Shown here: positions 41,915 to 49,701 of the stretch, piece after piece
How positions within the stretch are numbered: position 1 is the stretch's first letter
How the letters are laid out: the number at the start of each line of letters is the position of its first letter
Source: Streptomyces sp. CB02959
Lineage (GTDB): Bacteria; Actinomycetota; Actinomycetes; Streptomycetales; Streptomycetaceae
Assembly: GCF_002803155.1 (NCBI RefSeq)
Contig: NZ_NNBP01000021.1
Location: 62,001 to 126,000, forward strand
Direction: 5' to 3'
DNA length: 64,000 bases
Notes under the pieces: generated by a model
The model's database searches: none
The model's input: only the letters and a program-made list of their open reading frames with translations
What the model was told of the DNA's origin: nothing
Translations under genes and position numbers: made by a program

Positions 41915-42199
41915 ATGAAGCAGGGAACGGTCAAGACTCTCGGCGCCGTCGCGCTCGGTGCCGCCATCGCCGCCACCGCCGCGGGCGCGGCCTCCGCCGC
42001 CCCGGCGGGCAACTCGATCGACACCAACGGTGTGCTGCACAGCCTGCCGGTGAAGGGCGCCACCAGCACCCTCGCGGGGGCGACCAACACCAAGGGCGGC
42101 GGCAGCGACGTCAAGACCCACATGAACAACAAGGGCAACCAGCTGCTCGGCGGCATCCCCGCGGGCGCGGTCGCCAAGAACCTCCCCATCGGCGGCTGA
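41915..42199 (+). CDS. Small secreted protein
   Basis: A 94-residue protein with a signal peptide (MKQGTVKTLGAVALGAAIAA, cleavage likely after ASAA near residue 29). The mature part is short, polar and Gly/Asn-rich with NSIDTNGVLHSLPVKGAT, without a known domain. Similar small exported proteins are common in Streptomyces, but none has a role I can name. GAGG lies about 10 bases before the ATG. It is monocistronic, between two terminators. Confidence 0.75.
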   Translation: MKQGTVKTLGAVALGAAIAATAAGAASAAPAGNSIDTNGVLHSLPVKGATSTLAGATNTKGGGSDVKTHMNNKGNQLLGGIPAGAVAKNLPIGG

Positions 42200-42238
42200 T
42201 CCGGCCCTGCCGTCCCCCAGGGGACACCTCCCCAGGAC

Positions 42239-42278
42239 CGCCCCGGTCCGTACGCGGTATCCCGTACGGGCCGGGGCG
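42239..42278. terminator. Bidirectional terminator
   Basis: The arms 42239-42254 and 42263-42278 pair over 16 positions with a single G-T wobble around an 8-base loop, between the convergent small-secreted-protein and PspC genes. Confidence 0.8.
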
Positions 42279-42302
42279 TCGCCGTGTCCGGGGCGCGCCG
42301 GG

Positions 42303-42512
42303 CTACCAGGCCGCGGCGTCGCGGGCCTTGTCCTCCGAGGGGAGGAGGACCCACAGCGCCAGGTAGACCAGGAACTGCGGGCCGGGCAGCAGGCAGGAGA
42401 CCAGGAAGATCACCCGCATCGTCGCCGGGGACGTCCCGAAGCGGCGGGCGAGGCCGGCGCAGACACCGGCGATCATGCGGTTGTTGGCGGGACGGACCAG
42501 TGCGGCGGCCAT
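42303..42512 (-). CDS. PspC domain membrane protein
   Basis: The 69-residue protein is a single PspC domain. LVRPANNRMIAGVCAGLARRFG is the amphipathic N-terminal part, followed by a hydrophobic pair of segments (VIFLVSCLLPGPQFLVYLALWVLL). PspC proteins are associated with envelope stress. The start is ATG 42512, with AAGGAG 8 bases upstream. Confidence 0.85.
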   Translation of the reverse strand: MAAALVRPANNRMIAGVCAGLARRFGTSPATMRVIFLVSCLLPGPQFLVYLALWVLLPSEDKARDAAAW

Positions 42513-42558
42513 GACGGGCAACTCCTTCTCGACGATCCGAGGCGGTTGCCCCGATGCC

Positions 42559-43110
42559 TCAAAAGTAGGTCCGGCCGCCGGAGAAAACGTCAGCCTGCGG
42601 GGTCAGGCCGACCCTGGAGATTCTCGGGGTCGCACCCTGACGCCGCTCGTCCCGGCGGCGGAGCCGGGACCGCGCCCCAGGGACGACCGCGAGGTGCGCC
42701 AGTGCGACCCCGAGCGTATTCAGCAGCACCGTGTCCACGTCCGGGACCTGGCCCGGCACCGCGGTCTGTAGCAGTTCGATCGTCAGCGAGATCATCGCCC
42801 CGGCGAAGACCGTACGGGCCATCGAGCCCAGGGGGGAGACGTCCAGGCGCCCGCCGGCCAACGGCAGCAGCACCCCCAGCGGCGCCAGCAGCAGCACCGG
42901 CGCGCCCAGGTGCCACACCGCCGACCAGCCGCCCCGCACCAGCTCGGCGTGGATCGACGCCAGCGGCTCCAGATTCGCGGCCGGCACCCACGGCACGGTA
43001 CGGGGACGCAGCATCAGCCAGCCGACGATCAGCAGATGCGCCACAAGGAGGAGAAACCCGGTGGCGCGCAAACGGGGGGCGACGGTGTTGCCGGGGCCAT
43101 GACGCTGCAC
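42559..43110 (-). CDS. VanZ-family membrane protein
   Basis: A 183-residue membrane protein with about five spans. LMLRPRTVPWVPAANLEPLASI and SLTIELLQTAVPGQVPDVDTVLLNTLG carry the VanZ signature (E-Q-P-R-D-D-x-N-T type). VanZ proteins are linked to teicoplanin resistance in enterococci, but most homologues have no known role. The start is taken as GTG 43110; longer readings upstream overlap the lipoprotein gene and look non-coding. Confidence 0.75.
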   Translation of the reverse strand: MQRHGPGNTVAPRLRATGFLLLVAHLLIVGWLMLRPRTVPWVPAANLEPLASIHAELVRGGWSAVWHLGAPVLLLAPLGVLLPLAGGRLDVSPLGSMARTVFAGAMISLTIELLQTAVPGQVPDVDTVLLNTLGVALAHLAVVPGARSRLRRRDERRQGATPRISRVGLTPQADVFSGGRTYF

Positions 43111-43177
43111 ACAGGCCAGGACGCCGGTAGCGGGGGCCTCGGTTCCGCCCCGTTGCGCCCGTCTTGGCCGGAAGCGC

Positions 43178-43810
43178 TCAGCTCTCCTCGGACTGCGGGT
43201 CGCCCCAGCCCGCGTGCTGGGCGACGGCCGGGTTGGCCTGCACGTCCGGCGAGCAGTCGTAGCGGTGCGCCGCCGCCGGGCCCGGTCCGCCCAGCAGCGC
43301 GCCCCCCGTACGCCCCAGGGCGCCGCTCCTGCCGTAGGTGCACACCAGCTGCGCCAGCGCGAACGACGGCAGGTCGGCCGGCTCGACCGACAGCCGCAGG
43401 GCCTCCGGCGCGTCCCCGGCGCGCGGCCCCGCCACCCGCAGCGCCGCGGGCAGCGCGGTGCTGAACCCGGCCCGGCTCTCGTCGGGCGTCGGCGGCCTCT
43501 GCAACTCGGCCAGCAGCGCACGGGCCGCCGGCAGCCGGACCGCGGCCCCCGGGGCGCCCTGCGGCGGCTGCACCGCCCGCTCCACCGGGACCAGCGCCGA
43601 TCCGCACACCAGATACACCGGGACCCGCGCCGTCCCCGCCGTGCCCGGGGACGCGTCGGACCCCGGCGCGTGGCAGCCCACCCGCGACGGGGCGCCGCCC
43701 GCGTCGACCGGTACGGACGTGCCGCGGATCCCGCAGCCCGCGGCGGCCAGCGCCAGCACCGCCACCGCCGTGGCGTACCGCCCCGTCCCGGGCCGGACGC
43801 GCCGGGTCAT
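43178..43810 (-). CDS. Lipoprotein co-transcribed with afsQ2
   Basis: The 210-residue protein has the signal MTRRVRPGTGRYATAVAVLALAAAGC with lipobox AAAGC, so it is anchored outside the cell. The mature part contains five more cysteines and no recognised domain. The start overlaps the afsQ2 stop (ATGA), making it the third gene of the afsQ1-afsQ2 operon. A sensory or accessory role for AfsQ2 is suggested by position only. Confidence 0.8.
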   Translation of the reverse strand: MTRRVRPGTGRYATAVAVLALAAAGCGIRGTSVPVDAGGAPSRVGCHAPGSDASPGTAGTARVPVYLVCGSALVPVERAVQPPQGAPGAAVRLPAARALLAELQRPPTPDESRAGFSTALPAALRVAGPRAGDAPEALRLSVEPADLPSFALAQLVCTYGRSGALGRTGGALLGGPGPAAAHRYDCSPDVQANPAVAQHAGWGDPQSEES

Positions 43811-45552
43811 CGCCGGCCCTCCGGGCCCTCGCCCTTCGGCCGCTCGCCGCCGTCCGCCGGCTCGTCGCCGTCGTCCGGCCGGGGGGCGTCCATCGGCAGC
43901 CGCAGGGTGAACACCGCGCCGCCCTCGGGGTGGTTGGCGGCGCTGATCCCGCCGCCGTGGATGTGCGCGTTCTCCTGCGCGATCGACAGGCCCAGACCGC
44001 TGCCCTCCGACCGCGGCCGGGACGCGCTCGCCTTGTAGAAGCGGTCGAAGACGTGCGGCAGCACCTCCTCCGGGATGCCCGGACCGTGGTCCCGCACTCG
44101 GATCACCAGCTGCCCGCCGCCGGGTTCCCGACCCCGCTCGAACGGGTCGGCGTCCCCGCCGGGCGCGCTCTCCTCCGCCACCGGCTCCGCCGGCTCCACG
44201 CCGTCCGCGGCCGGTACCGCCGCCGTCGGCTCCGCCGGCTCCGTACGGACCGACACCCGCACCGGCGAACCGCCGTGCTTGAGGGCGTTGCCGATCAGGT
44301 TCGCCAGGATCACGTCCAGCCGCCGCGGGTCCAGACGGACCATGGTGCCGCGGTCGGCGTCCAGTTCCACCGCGTCCAGCCAGGCCCGGGCGTCGATGCA
44401 GGCGGTCACCTGGTCGGCGACGTCGACGTGGTCCAGCACCAGCCGGGCCGTCCCCGCGTCGAAGCGGGTGACCTCCATGAGGTTCTCCACGAGGTCGTTC
44501 AGCCGGCGGGTCTCGCTGACCACCAGCTGCACGGCCGGCGCGATCATCGGGTCGAGGGAGTCCGCCTCCTCTTCCAGCACCTCGGTGACCGCGGTGATCG
44601 CGGTCAGCGGGGTCCGCAGCTCGTGCGACATGTCCGCGACGAACCGGCGGGACGCCGCCTCCCGGCCGCTCAGCTCCTCGACCCGCTGCTGGAGCCGTTC
44701 CGCGGTGCGGTTGAAGGTCCGCGACAGGTCGGCCAGTTCGTCGGTGCCGGTGACCCGCAGCCGGGTGTCCAGCCGCCCCTCGCCCAGCTGCCGCGCCGCG
44801 TAACCGAGCCGCTGCACCGGCCGCAGCACGGTCGTCGCGGCGGCCTGCGCCAGCAGCGCCGAGCCGACCAGCGCCAGCGCGGTGGCGATCCCCAGCGACC
44901 AGCCCAGCGACGTCAGGTCCTGCCGCTCCGTGGCCAGCGACTTCATCATGTAGCCGGTCGGTCCGCCGCCGATCACCTGCGCCCCGGCGACCAGGTACGG
45001 GACGCCGCCCACCTCCTTGCGCTGCCAGTACAGGTGGTGCGGGGACGGGTTGTTCTCGTCGACCGGGCGCACCTGGTCGACGGCGTTGCGCAGCGACTGC
45101 GGGATGGTCTGCAGCGTCAGCAGGTTCTTGTCGGTGGTGGCCGCGCACTCCTTGCCCGCGCTGTCCACCCCGATCAGCAGCACCGTGTAGTTCTGCGGGC
45201 CGGCCGCCATCTGGCGGGCCGCGTCCTGGAGTTCGGAGCAGCGCGGGCGCAGCGGCAGCGAGTGGGTGCTGTCCTCCAGCGACTTGCGGAAGTCCTTCAG
45301 GGCGGCGTTCTGCGTCCGGTCCAGGACCGTGTTGCGGTTGAGCCAGTACGCGATACCGGACGCCGAGACCGCCGCGGTCAGCGCCACCAGCGCGAACACC
45401 ACGACCAGCCGCAGCCGCAGGCTCGTCAGCCGCAGCAGGCCCGCGGCCCGGCGCAGCAGCCGCAGCACCAGCCGGCCGCCGGACGTGCCACCGCCCCCGG
45501 TCCCCTGCTCGCCCTCCCCGGACCCGCCGCCGTGCGGGGTACCTGCCGTCAC
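43807..45552 (-). CDS. afsQ2: Sensor histidine kinase AfsQ2
   Basis: The 581-residue membrane kinase partners AfsQ1. There are two membrane spans (about 48-70 and 235-258) around an extracellular sensor domain, then HAMP (about 260-312). The H-box is ADMSHELRTPLTAI, the N-box NLIGNALKHG, and the G-boxes RDHGPGIPEE and GLGLSIAQ. An acidic/Pro-rich insertion of about 45 residues lies inside the ATPase domain before QLVIRVRDHG. Identification rests on similarity and the afsQ1/sigQ context. Confidence 0.9.
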   Translation of the reverse strand: MTAGTPHGGGSGEGEQGTGGGGTSGGRLVLRLLRRAAGLLRLTSLRLRLVVVFALVALTAAVSASGIAYWLNRNTVLDRTQNAALKDFRKSLEDSTHSLPLRPRCSELQDAARQMAAGPQNYTVLLIGVDSAGKECAATTDKNLLTLQTIPQSLRNAVDQVRPVDENNPSPHHLYWQRKEVGGVPYLVAGAQVIGGGPTGYMMKSLATERQDLTSLGWSLGIATALALVGSALLAQAAATTVLRPVQRLGYAARQLGEGRLDTRLRVTGTDELADLSRTFNRTAERLQQRVEELSGREAASRRFVADMSHELRTPLTAITAVTEVLEEEADSLDPMIAPAVQLVVSETRRLNDLVENLMEVTRFDAGTARLVLDHVDVADQVTACIDARAWLDAVELDADRGTMVRLDPRRLDVILANLIGNALKHGGSPVRVSVRTEPAEPTAAVPAADGVEPAEPVAEESAPGGDADPFERGREPGGGQLVIRVRDHGPGIPEEVLPHVFDRFYKASASRPRSEGSGLGLSIAQENAHIHGGGISAANHPEGGAVFTLRLPMDAPRPDDGDEPADGGERPKGEGPEGRR

Positions 45553-46226
45553 TGCGGCGCGTCCAGTCGGTAGCCGACCCCGCGGACGGTGCGGATCAGC
45601 GTCGGCGAGGACGGGACGTCCTCCACCTTCGCGCGCAGCCGCTGGACACAGGCGTCCACCAGCCGCGAGTCACCGAGGTAGTCGTGCTCCCAGACCAGCC
45701 GCAGCAGCTGCTGCCGGGACAGCGCCTGCCCGGGCCGCCGGCTCAGCTCCAGCAGCAACCGCAACTCGGTCGGTGTCAGTTGCAGGTCCTGGCCGTTCTT
45801 GGTGACGGTCATCGCCGACCGGTCGATCATCAGCGAGCCGAACGTCGCCGAATCGCTGGACTCCCGCTCCCCGCGCCGCAGCACGGCCCGGATCCGGGCG
45901 TCCAGCACCCGGCCCTGCACGGGCTTGACGACGTAGTCGTCCGCACCGGACTCCAGTCCCACCACCACGTCGATGTCATCGCTGCGCGCGGTGAGCAGGA
46001 TGATCGGCAGTTGGTCCGTCCGCCGGATCCGCCGGCACACCTCGAAACCGTCGATGCCCGGCAGCATCACGTCCAGCACGATCAGGTCCGGCCGCTGCTC
46101 GCGCAGCAACTTCAGGCCGTCCTCGCCCGTCGCCGCGGTCATCACACGGTGACCCTGGCGGGACAGCGAGAGTTCGAGGGCCGTGCGGATGGCGTCGTCG
46201 TCCTCGATCAGCAACAGGAAAGGCAC
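45549..46226 (-). CDS. afsQ1: Response regulator AfsQ1
   Basis: OmpR-type regulator controlling antibiotic production and nitrogen-related genes in S. coelicolor. The 225 residues match the known length from GTG 46226 (VPFLLLIEDDDAIRTALELSL). The acceptor Asp is in LIVLDVMLPG and the Lys in DYVVKPVQG. The winged helix spans about 130-222 (ELRLLLELSRRPGQALSRQQL). The stop overlaps afsQ2. ATG 46235 is an alternative start. Divergent sigQ and an AfsQ1-type box lie upstream. Confidence 0.92.
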   Translation of the reverse strand: MPFLLLIEDDDAIRTALELSLSRQGHRVMTAATGEDGLKLLREQRPDLIVLDVMLPGIDGFEVCRRIRRTDQLPIILLTARSDDIDVVVGLESGADDYVVKPVQGRVLDARIRAVLRRGERESSDSATFGSLMIDRSAMTVTKNGQDLQLTPTELRLLLELSRRPGQALSRQQLLRLVWEHDYLGDSRLVDACVQRLRAKVEDVPSSPTLIRTVRGVGYRLDAPQ

Positions 46227-46339
46227 ACCCGCCATTCTGGCGCATGGGATGCCGGTAGATCGACCGATGGCCGTCCGACGGCGCCCGACGGGCCCGACCG
46301 GCCGTCCCGGCGGAGCCACGCCGCGCCGTGATCGCCCCT

Positions 46340-46355
46340 GTGACACGTCTGTGAC
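46340..46355. promoter_or_regulatory. AfsQ1 box between afsQ1 and sigQ
   Basis: GTGAC-ACGTCT-GTGAC matches exactly the direct repeat GTNAC-N6-GTNAC reported for AfsQ1 in S. coelicolor. It lies 114 bases from afsQ1 and 130 bases from sigQ. Confidence 0.8.
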
Positions 46356-46485
46356 AGACGACGGACAACGCGATGAAACTGGGTTGGCAGTCTTTTGGGC
46401 AGCCGGGAGAGATCAACACCGCCGAGGTGGGATCCCGACCGGCGGCACACCGAACGAACTGGCTCGACCGACGGGGGGCAGCACG

Positions 46486-47304
46486 ATGAAGAACACACTG
46501 CACGGCACCACTTCCGGCGCAGTCGTCACGCGCCTCCACGACATCGGGCGGGAGAAGTCCGGTGCCGAGGGGGGCACCTCCCTGCCCGAGCGGAGCCGAG
46601 GGCTCGGGGGCGGGCGGGGGTGCGCTCGCACCGGGCGTCAGCGGCCGCCGTACATGGTGGCCATCGACGCGATGGTGGTGCCCACGGGGCCCGACGGGGG
46701 AGACAAGGGCCAGGAGAGCGCCGACGGGGGAGCGGAGTACAGGGAGACGGGGGACCGGCGCACCGCGGTGGAAGCGGCCGAGGCCGAAGCGGCCTTCACC
46801 GCCTACGTCCAGGAGCGCCGCGCCTCCCTGTACGCCACCGCCTACCACCTGACCGGTGACCGCTACGAGGCCGAGGACCTGCTGCAGAGCGCACTGTTCT
46901 CGACCTACCGGGCCTGGGACCGGATCAGCGACAAGGCGGCGCTCGGCGGCTACCTGCGCCGCACCATGACGAACCTGCACATCAGCGCCTGGCGCCGGCG
47001 CAGGCTCAACGAGTACCCGACCGAGGAACTGCCCGAGACCGCCGCCGACGCGGACGCCATGCGCGGCACCGAGCTGCGCGCCGTCCTGTGGCAGGCGCTG
47101 GCCCGGCTGCCCGAGGCGCAGCGCACCATGCTGGTGCTGCGCTACTACGAGGGCCGCACGGACCCGGAGATCGCGGACATCCTCAACATCAGTGTCGGCA
47201 CGGTGAAGTCCAGCATCTGGCGCTCGCTGCGCCGGCTGCGCGAGGACGAGGTCCTCAGCTTCGGCCGTGACGAGCAGGAGTCCTTCGGCGCACTGGTCGC
47301 CTGA
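46486..47304 (+). CDS. sigQ: ECF sigma factor SigQ
   Basis: ECF sigma factor divergent from afsQ1, about 272 residues from ATG 46486. The N-terminal 80 residues are atypical and contain a repeat-derived stretch (GGTSLPERSRGLGGGRG). Region 2 (about 105-165) has RASLYATAYHLTGDRYEAEDL. Region 4 (about 205-260) has QRTMLVLRYYEGRTDPEIADIL and VGTVKSSIWRSLRRL. The fold is that of SigE-type ECF factors. ATG 46669 would skip much of the odd N-terminus and may be the true start. Confidence 0.88.
   Translation: MKNTLHGTTSGAVVTRLHDIGREKSGAEGGTSLPERSRGLGGGRGCARTGRQRPPYMVAIDAMVVPTGPDGGDKGQESADGGAEYRETGDRRTAVEAAEAEAAFTAYVQERRASLYATAYHLTGDRYEAEDLLQSALFSTYRAWDRISDKAALGGYLRRTMTNLHISAWRRRRLNEYPTEELPETAADADAMRGTELRAVLWQALARLPEAQRTMLVLRYYEGRTDPEIADILNISVGTVKSSIWRSLRRLREDEVLSFGRDEQESFGALVA
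46570..46611. repeat. Small interspersed hairpin repeat in the sigQ 5' region
   Basis: CCCGAGC (46585-46591) pairs with GCTCGGG (46602-46608), inside a segment of a type (CCCTGCCCGAGCGGAGCCGA) I recall as scattered through Streptomyces genomes. It lies in the unconserved N-terminal part of sigQ or in its leader, depending on the true start. Confidence 0.45.
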
Positions 47305-47308
47305 GGAC

Positions 47309-47368
47309 GGGGGGTAAGGCCCGAGGGGGGTACGGGGGGAACACGGGGGATATCGGGGGATACGGGGG
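47309..47368 (+). other. Six G-runs after sigQ, possible G-quadruplex
   Basis: Runs of 5-6 G at 47309-47314, 47325-47330, 47334-47339, 47345-47349, 47355-47359 and 47364-47368 follow the sigQ stop. The last four repeat a TACGGGGGA/ATCGGGGGA pattern with 4-5 base loops. Confidence 0.6.
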
Positions 47369-47372
47369 AAAC

Positions 47373-47413
47373 GAGCGGGTTCGGGTGGCCGGGGGGTCTG
47401 CCCGAACCCGCTC
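47373..47413. terminator. Terminator between sigQ and uridine-kinase-like gene
   Basis: GAGCGGGTTCGGG (47373-47385) pairs perfectly with CCCGAACCCGCTC (47401-47413), followed by TTCCGTTT. It lies between convergent genes. Confidence 0.8.
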
Positions 47414-47468
47414 TTCCGTTTGCGCCGGGTGTGCCGGGTGCGCCGGTCCGCCGTGCGGCAGGGGTCCG

Positions 47469-48119
47469 TCAGCGCCGCGCCGCGGCCTCCACCGGGCGCC
47501 CGGTCCGCGCCGCCGCTATCCGGGCCAGCGCCTCCGGTCTCGCGCACGGGTGGGCGCCGAGCGCGGTGTGCCGGGCCACGATCGTCCGCTCGCCGCGCAG
47601 CAGCCGCAGCCCCCGCCGCACCAGGTACACCGCCGGTTTGCGGCCCTCGCGCAGATCCCGGGACAGGCGCCGCCGGAAGGTGGTGGTGGGCCGCCCGCGC
47701 AGGCACAGCGCATCGGCCAGCAGCCCCGCCGCCCGGCACCGGTCGATGACGTCGGCGGCGAAGATGCCCTCCGCGATGAACAGCGGCGCCCCGTCGAGCG
47801 CCAGCCCCGAGGCGCCGGTCCGGGCGCTGGTCGCGATGTCGTACACCGGCACCGCGGTCCGCCCCGTACGGCACAGCTCCTCGATGGCCGCGACCGCGGC
47901 GCCCGCGTCCCAGGACAGCGGGGAGTCCCAGTCCGCGCCGCCGCCGTCCGGCAACTGAGGCAGCGTCGGGTCCGTGCCCTCCTTGTAGAAGTCGTCGAGG
48001 TTGAGCACGGGCAGACCGGTCGCGGTGGCCAGGGACGTCTTTCCGGAGCCGGAGGGGCCGGTCAGCAGGAGGACGCGGGCGGACGATGGCCGGGTGGGCG
48101 AATGGGAGTTCACGGGCAC
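47469..48119 (-). CDS. Uridine kinase-like ATP-binding protein
   Basis: A 216-residue P-loop kinase: Walker A VLLLTGPSGSGKTSLA (about 16-31), NLDDFYKEGTDPTLPQL, and the YDIATSARTG segment resembling the substrate and lid parts of uridine kinases. It probably phosphorylates uridine or cytidine, in keeping with the surrounding nucleoside genes, though no nucleoside operator is seen in front of it. The substrate is not proven. Confidence 0.8.
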   Translation of the reverse strand: MPVNSHSPTRPSSARVLLLTGPSGSGKTSLATATGLPVLNLDDFYKEGTDPTLPQLPDGGGADWDSPLSWDAGAAVAAIEELCRTGRTAVPVYDIATSARTGASGLALDGAPLFIAEGIFAADVIDRCRAAGLLADALCLRGRPTTTFRRRLSRDLREGRKPAVYLVRRGLRLLRGERTIVARHTALGAHPCARPEALARIAAARTGRPVEAAARR

Positions 48120-48293
48120 TCATTGTCGGGCATTGCGCCGTGGGGGGTACCCCTGGCGCGCGAGGTGGAACCCCCGCCACCGCTCAACTACGCTGCGGAG
48201 TCAAACGGTTACGCGGAGGGTTCGTGTCCCGCCCGCGCAGCCGGTGGCGAAACGCAATTCCGCTCCGCTCCGATCCACAGGCAGGTGGCTCAC

Positions 48294-48722
48294 ATGCCCT
48301 CCCACGCACGTCCCAAGCCCAGCCGCGTCCCCCGCGGTCTGCTGCGCGCCGGTCTGGTGATCTCCGCGGCCGGCGTCGCGCTCACGGGCGGCGCGGCGGC
48401 GGCGGGCGCGGCCGCCCCCGCTCCCGGCGGTACGGCCGGCGGCACGCCCCCGCGGCAGCCCGTGGCGGACGACGGCGTCGTGGGGCACGCGCTGGCCCAC
48501 GCGATGACCGACTCCACCGGCCGCGGCCTCGGGCCCGTCAAGGACCTCAAGCTGGACCCGATGGCCAACACCGGCGTCGATCCGCTGGCCAACGGCATCG
48601 GCACCCAGGTCGCCGACTTCAAGCCGGTGAGCACCACGCAGGTCACGGACCCGGTGACCAAGGGCGGCGCGCTGCGGGACCTGCCGGTGACCGGCACCGC
48701 GATGCGGGTGCTGCCCGGCTGA
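48294..48722 (+). CDS. Small secreted protein
   Basis: The 142-residue protein has a long basic signal peptide (MPSHARPKPSRVPRGLLRAG, hydrophobic core to about 50). A short mature region of simple composition contains PVKDLKLDPMANTGVDPLANG and ends LPVTGTAMRVLPG. No domain is recognised. It resembles other small exported Streptomyces proteins of unknown role. A weak GGTGG precedes the ATG. A strong terminator follows. Confidence 0.75.
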   Translation: MPSHARPKPSRVPRGLLRAGLVISAAGVALTGGAAAAGAAAPAPGGTAGGTPPRQPVADDGVVGHALAHAMTDSTGRGLGPVKDLKLDPMANTGVDPLANGIGTQVADFKPVSTTQVTDPVTKGGALRDLPVTGTAMRVLPG

Positions 48723-48778
48723 CCGGCCGACCGGCTGACGGGGCCGCCGACCTCGCGCCCCCGGCCCGTTCCCGCGCA

Positions 48779-48822
48779 ACGGCGCGGGACCCCGCCCACC
48801 AGGGCGAGGTCCCGCGCCGTTC
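48779..48822. terminator. Bidirectional terminator
   Basis: A perfect 14-bp stem (48779-48792 with 48809-48822) lies between the convergent secreted-protein and aldehyde dehydrogenase genes. Confidence 0.85.
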
Positions 48823-48840
48823 GTCCGTCCCGGAGTCGGG

Positions 48841-49701
48841 TCAGACACCCATCGGGTGCCACACCGTCTTGGTCTCCAGGAAGGCCAGCAGCCGTTCGGT
48901 GCCCGGGTCGGCGGACCAGTCCGCGGCCCGCGGGCGCAGCACCCGCTTGAGGTTGTCGGCCGCCGCGGTCTCCAGCTCCGTCGCCAGGCCGGCGTCGGCG
49001 CCGGTCAGGTCGAGGGCGTTGACGTCCTGGTGGGCGGCGAGCGGAGCGGACAGTTCCGCGGTCCGGCCCGAGAGGAGGTTGACCACCCCGCCCGGCAGGT
49101 CGGAGGTGGCGAGCACCTCGGCCAGCGACAGCGCCGGCAGCGGGGCCCGCTCCGAGGCGACGACCACGGCGGTGTTGCCGGTGACGATCACCGGGGCGAG
49201 CACCGAGACCAGGCCCAGGAACGACGACTCCTGCGGCGCCACCACGGCCACCACACCGGTCGGCTCCGGGGCGGAGAGGTTGAAGTACGGCCCCGCCACC
49301 GGGTTCGACGACCCGGCGATCTGGGCGACCTTGTCGGACCAGCCCGCGTACCAGACCCAGCGGTCGATCGCCGCGTCCACCTGCGCCGCCGCCTTGGCCT
49401 TCGACTGCCCCTCGGCGTCCGCCACTTCGGCGACGAACTGGTCCCGGCGGCCCTCCAGCATCTCCGCGACGCGGTAGAGGATCTGCCCGCGGTTGTACGC
49501 CGTGGCGCCCGACCAGCCGCCGAACGCCTTGCGGGCCGCGACCACCGCGTCCCGCGCGTCCTTGCGGGACGCCAGCGGGGCGTTGGCCAGCCACTTGCCC
49601 TTCGCGTCGGTCACCTCGTACACCCGCCCGCTCTCGGACCGGGGGAACTTGCCCCCGACGTACAGCTTGTAGGTCTTGAGCACGCTCAAACGATCAGACA
49701 T
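48841..49701 (-). CDS. Half-length aldehyde dehydrogenase-like protein lacking the catalytic domain
   Basis: A 286-residue protein aligning only with the N-terminal NAD-binding part of aldehyde dehydrogenases (YKLYVGGKFPRSESGRVYEV to LLSGRTAELSAPL). It then departs and ends HPMGV. The catalytic Glu and Cys segments are absent. It is the last gene after deoC and a full-length aldehyde dehydrogenase, overlapping the latter by 8 bases. The frame is intact with normal codon use, so it is probably a functional non-catalytic partner rather than a pseudogene. Confidence 0.82.
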   Translation of the reverse strand: MSDRLSVLKTYKLYVGGKFPRSESGRVYEVTDAKGKWLANAPLASRKDARDAVVAARKAFGGWSGATAYNRGQILYRVAEMLEGRRDQFVAEVADAEGQSKAKAAAQVDAAIDRWVWYAGWSDKVAQIAGSSNPVAGPYFNLSAPEPTGVVAVVAPQESSFLGLVSVLAPVIVTGNTAVVVASERAPLPALSLAEVLATSDLPGGVVNLLSGRTAELSAPLAAHQDVNALDLTGADAGLATELETAAADNLKRVLRPRAADWSADPGTERLLAFLETKTVWHPMGV

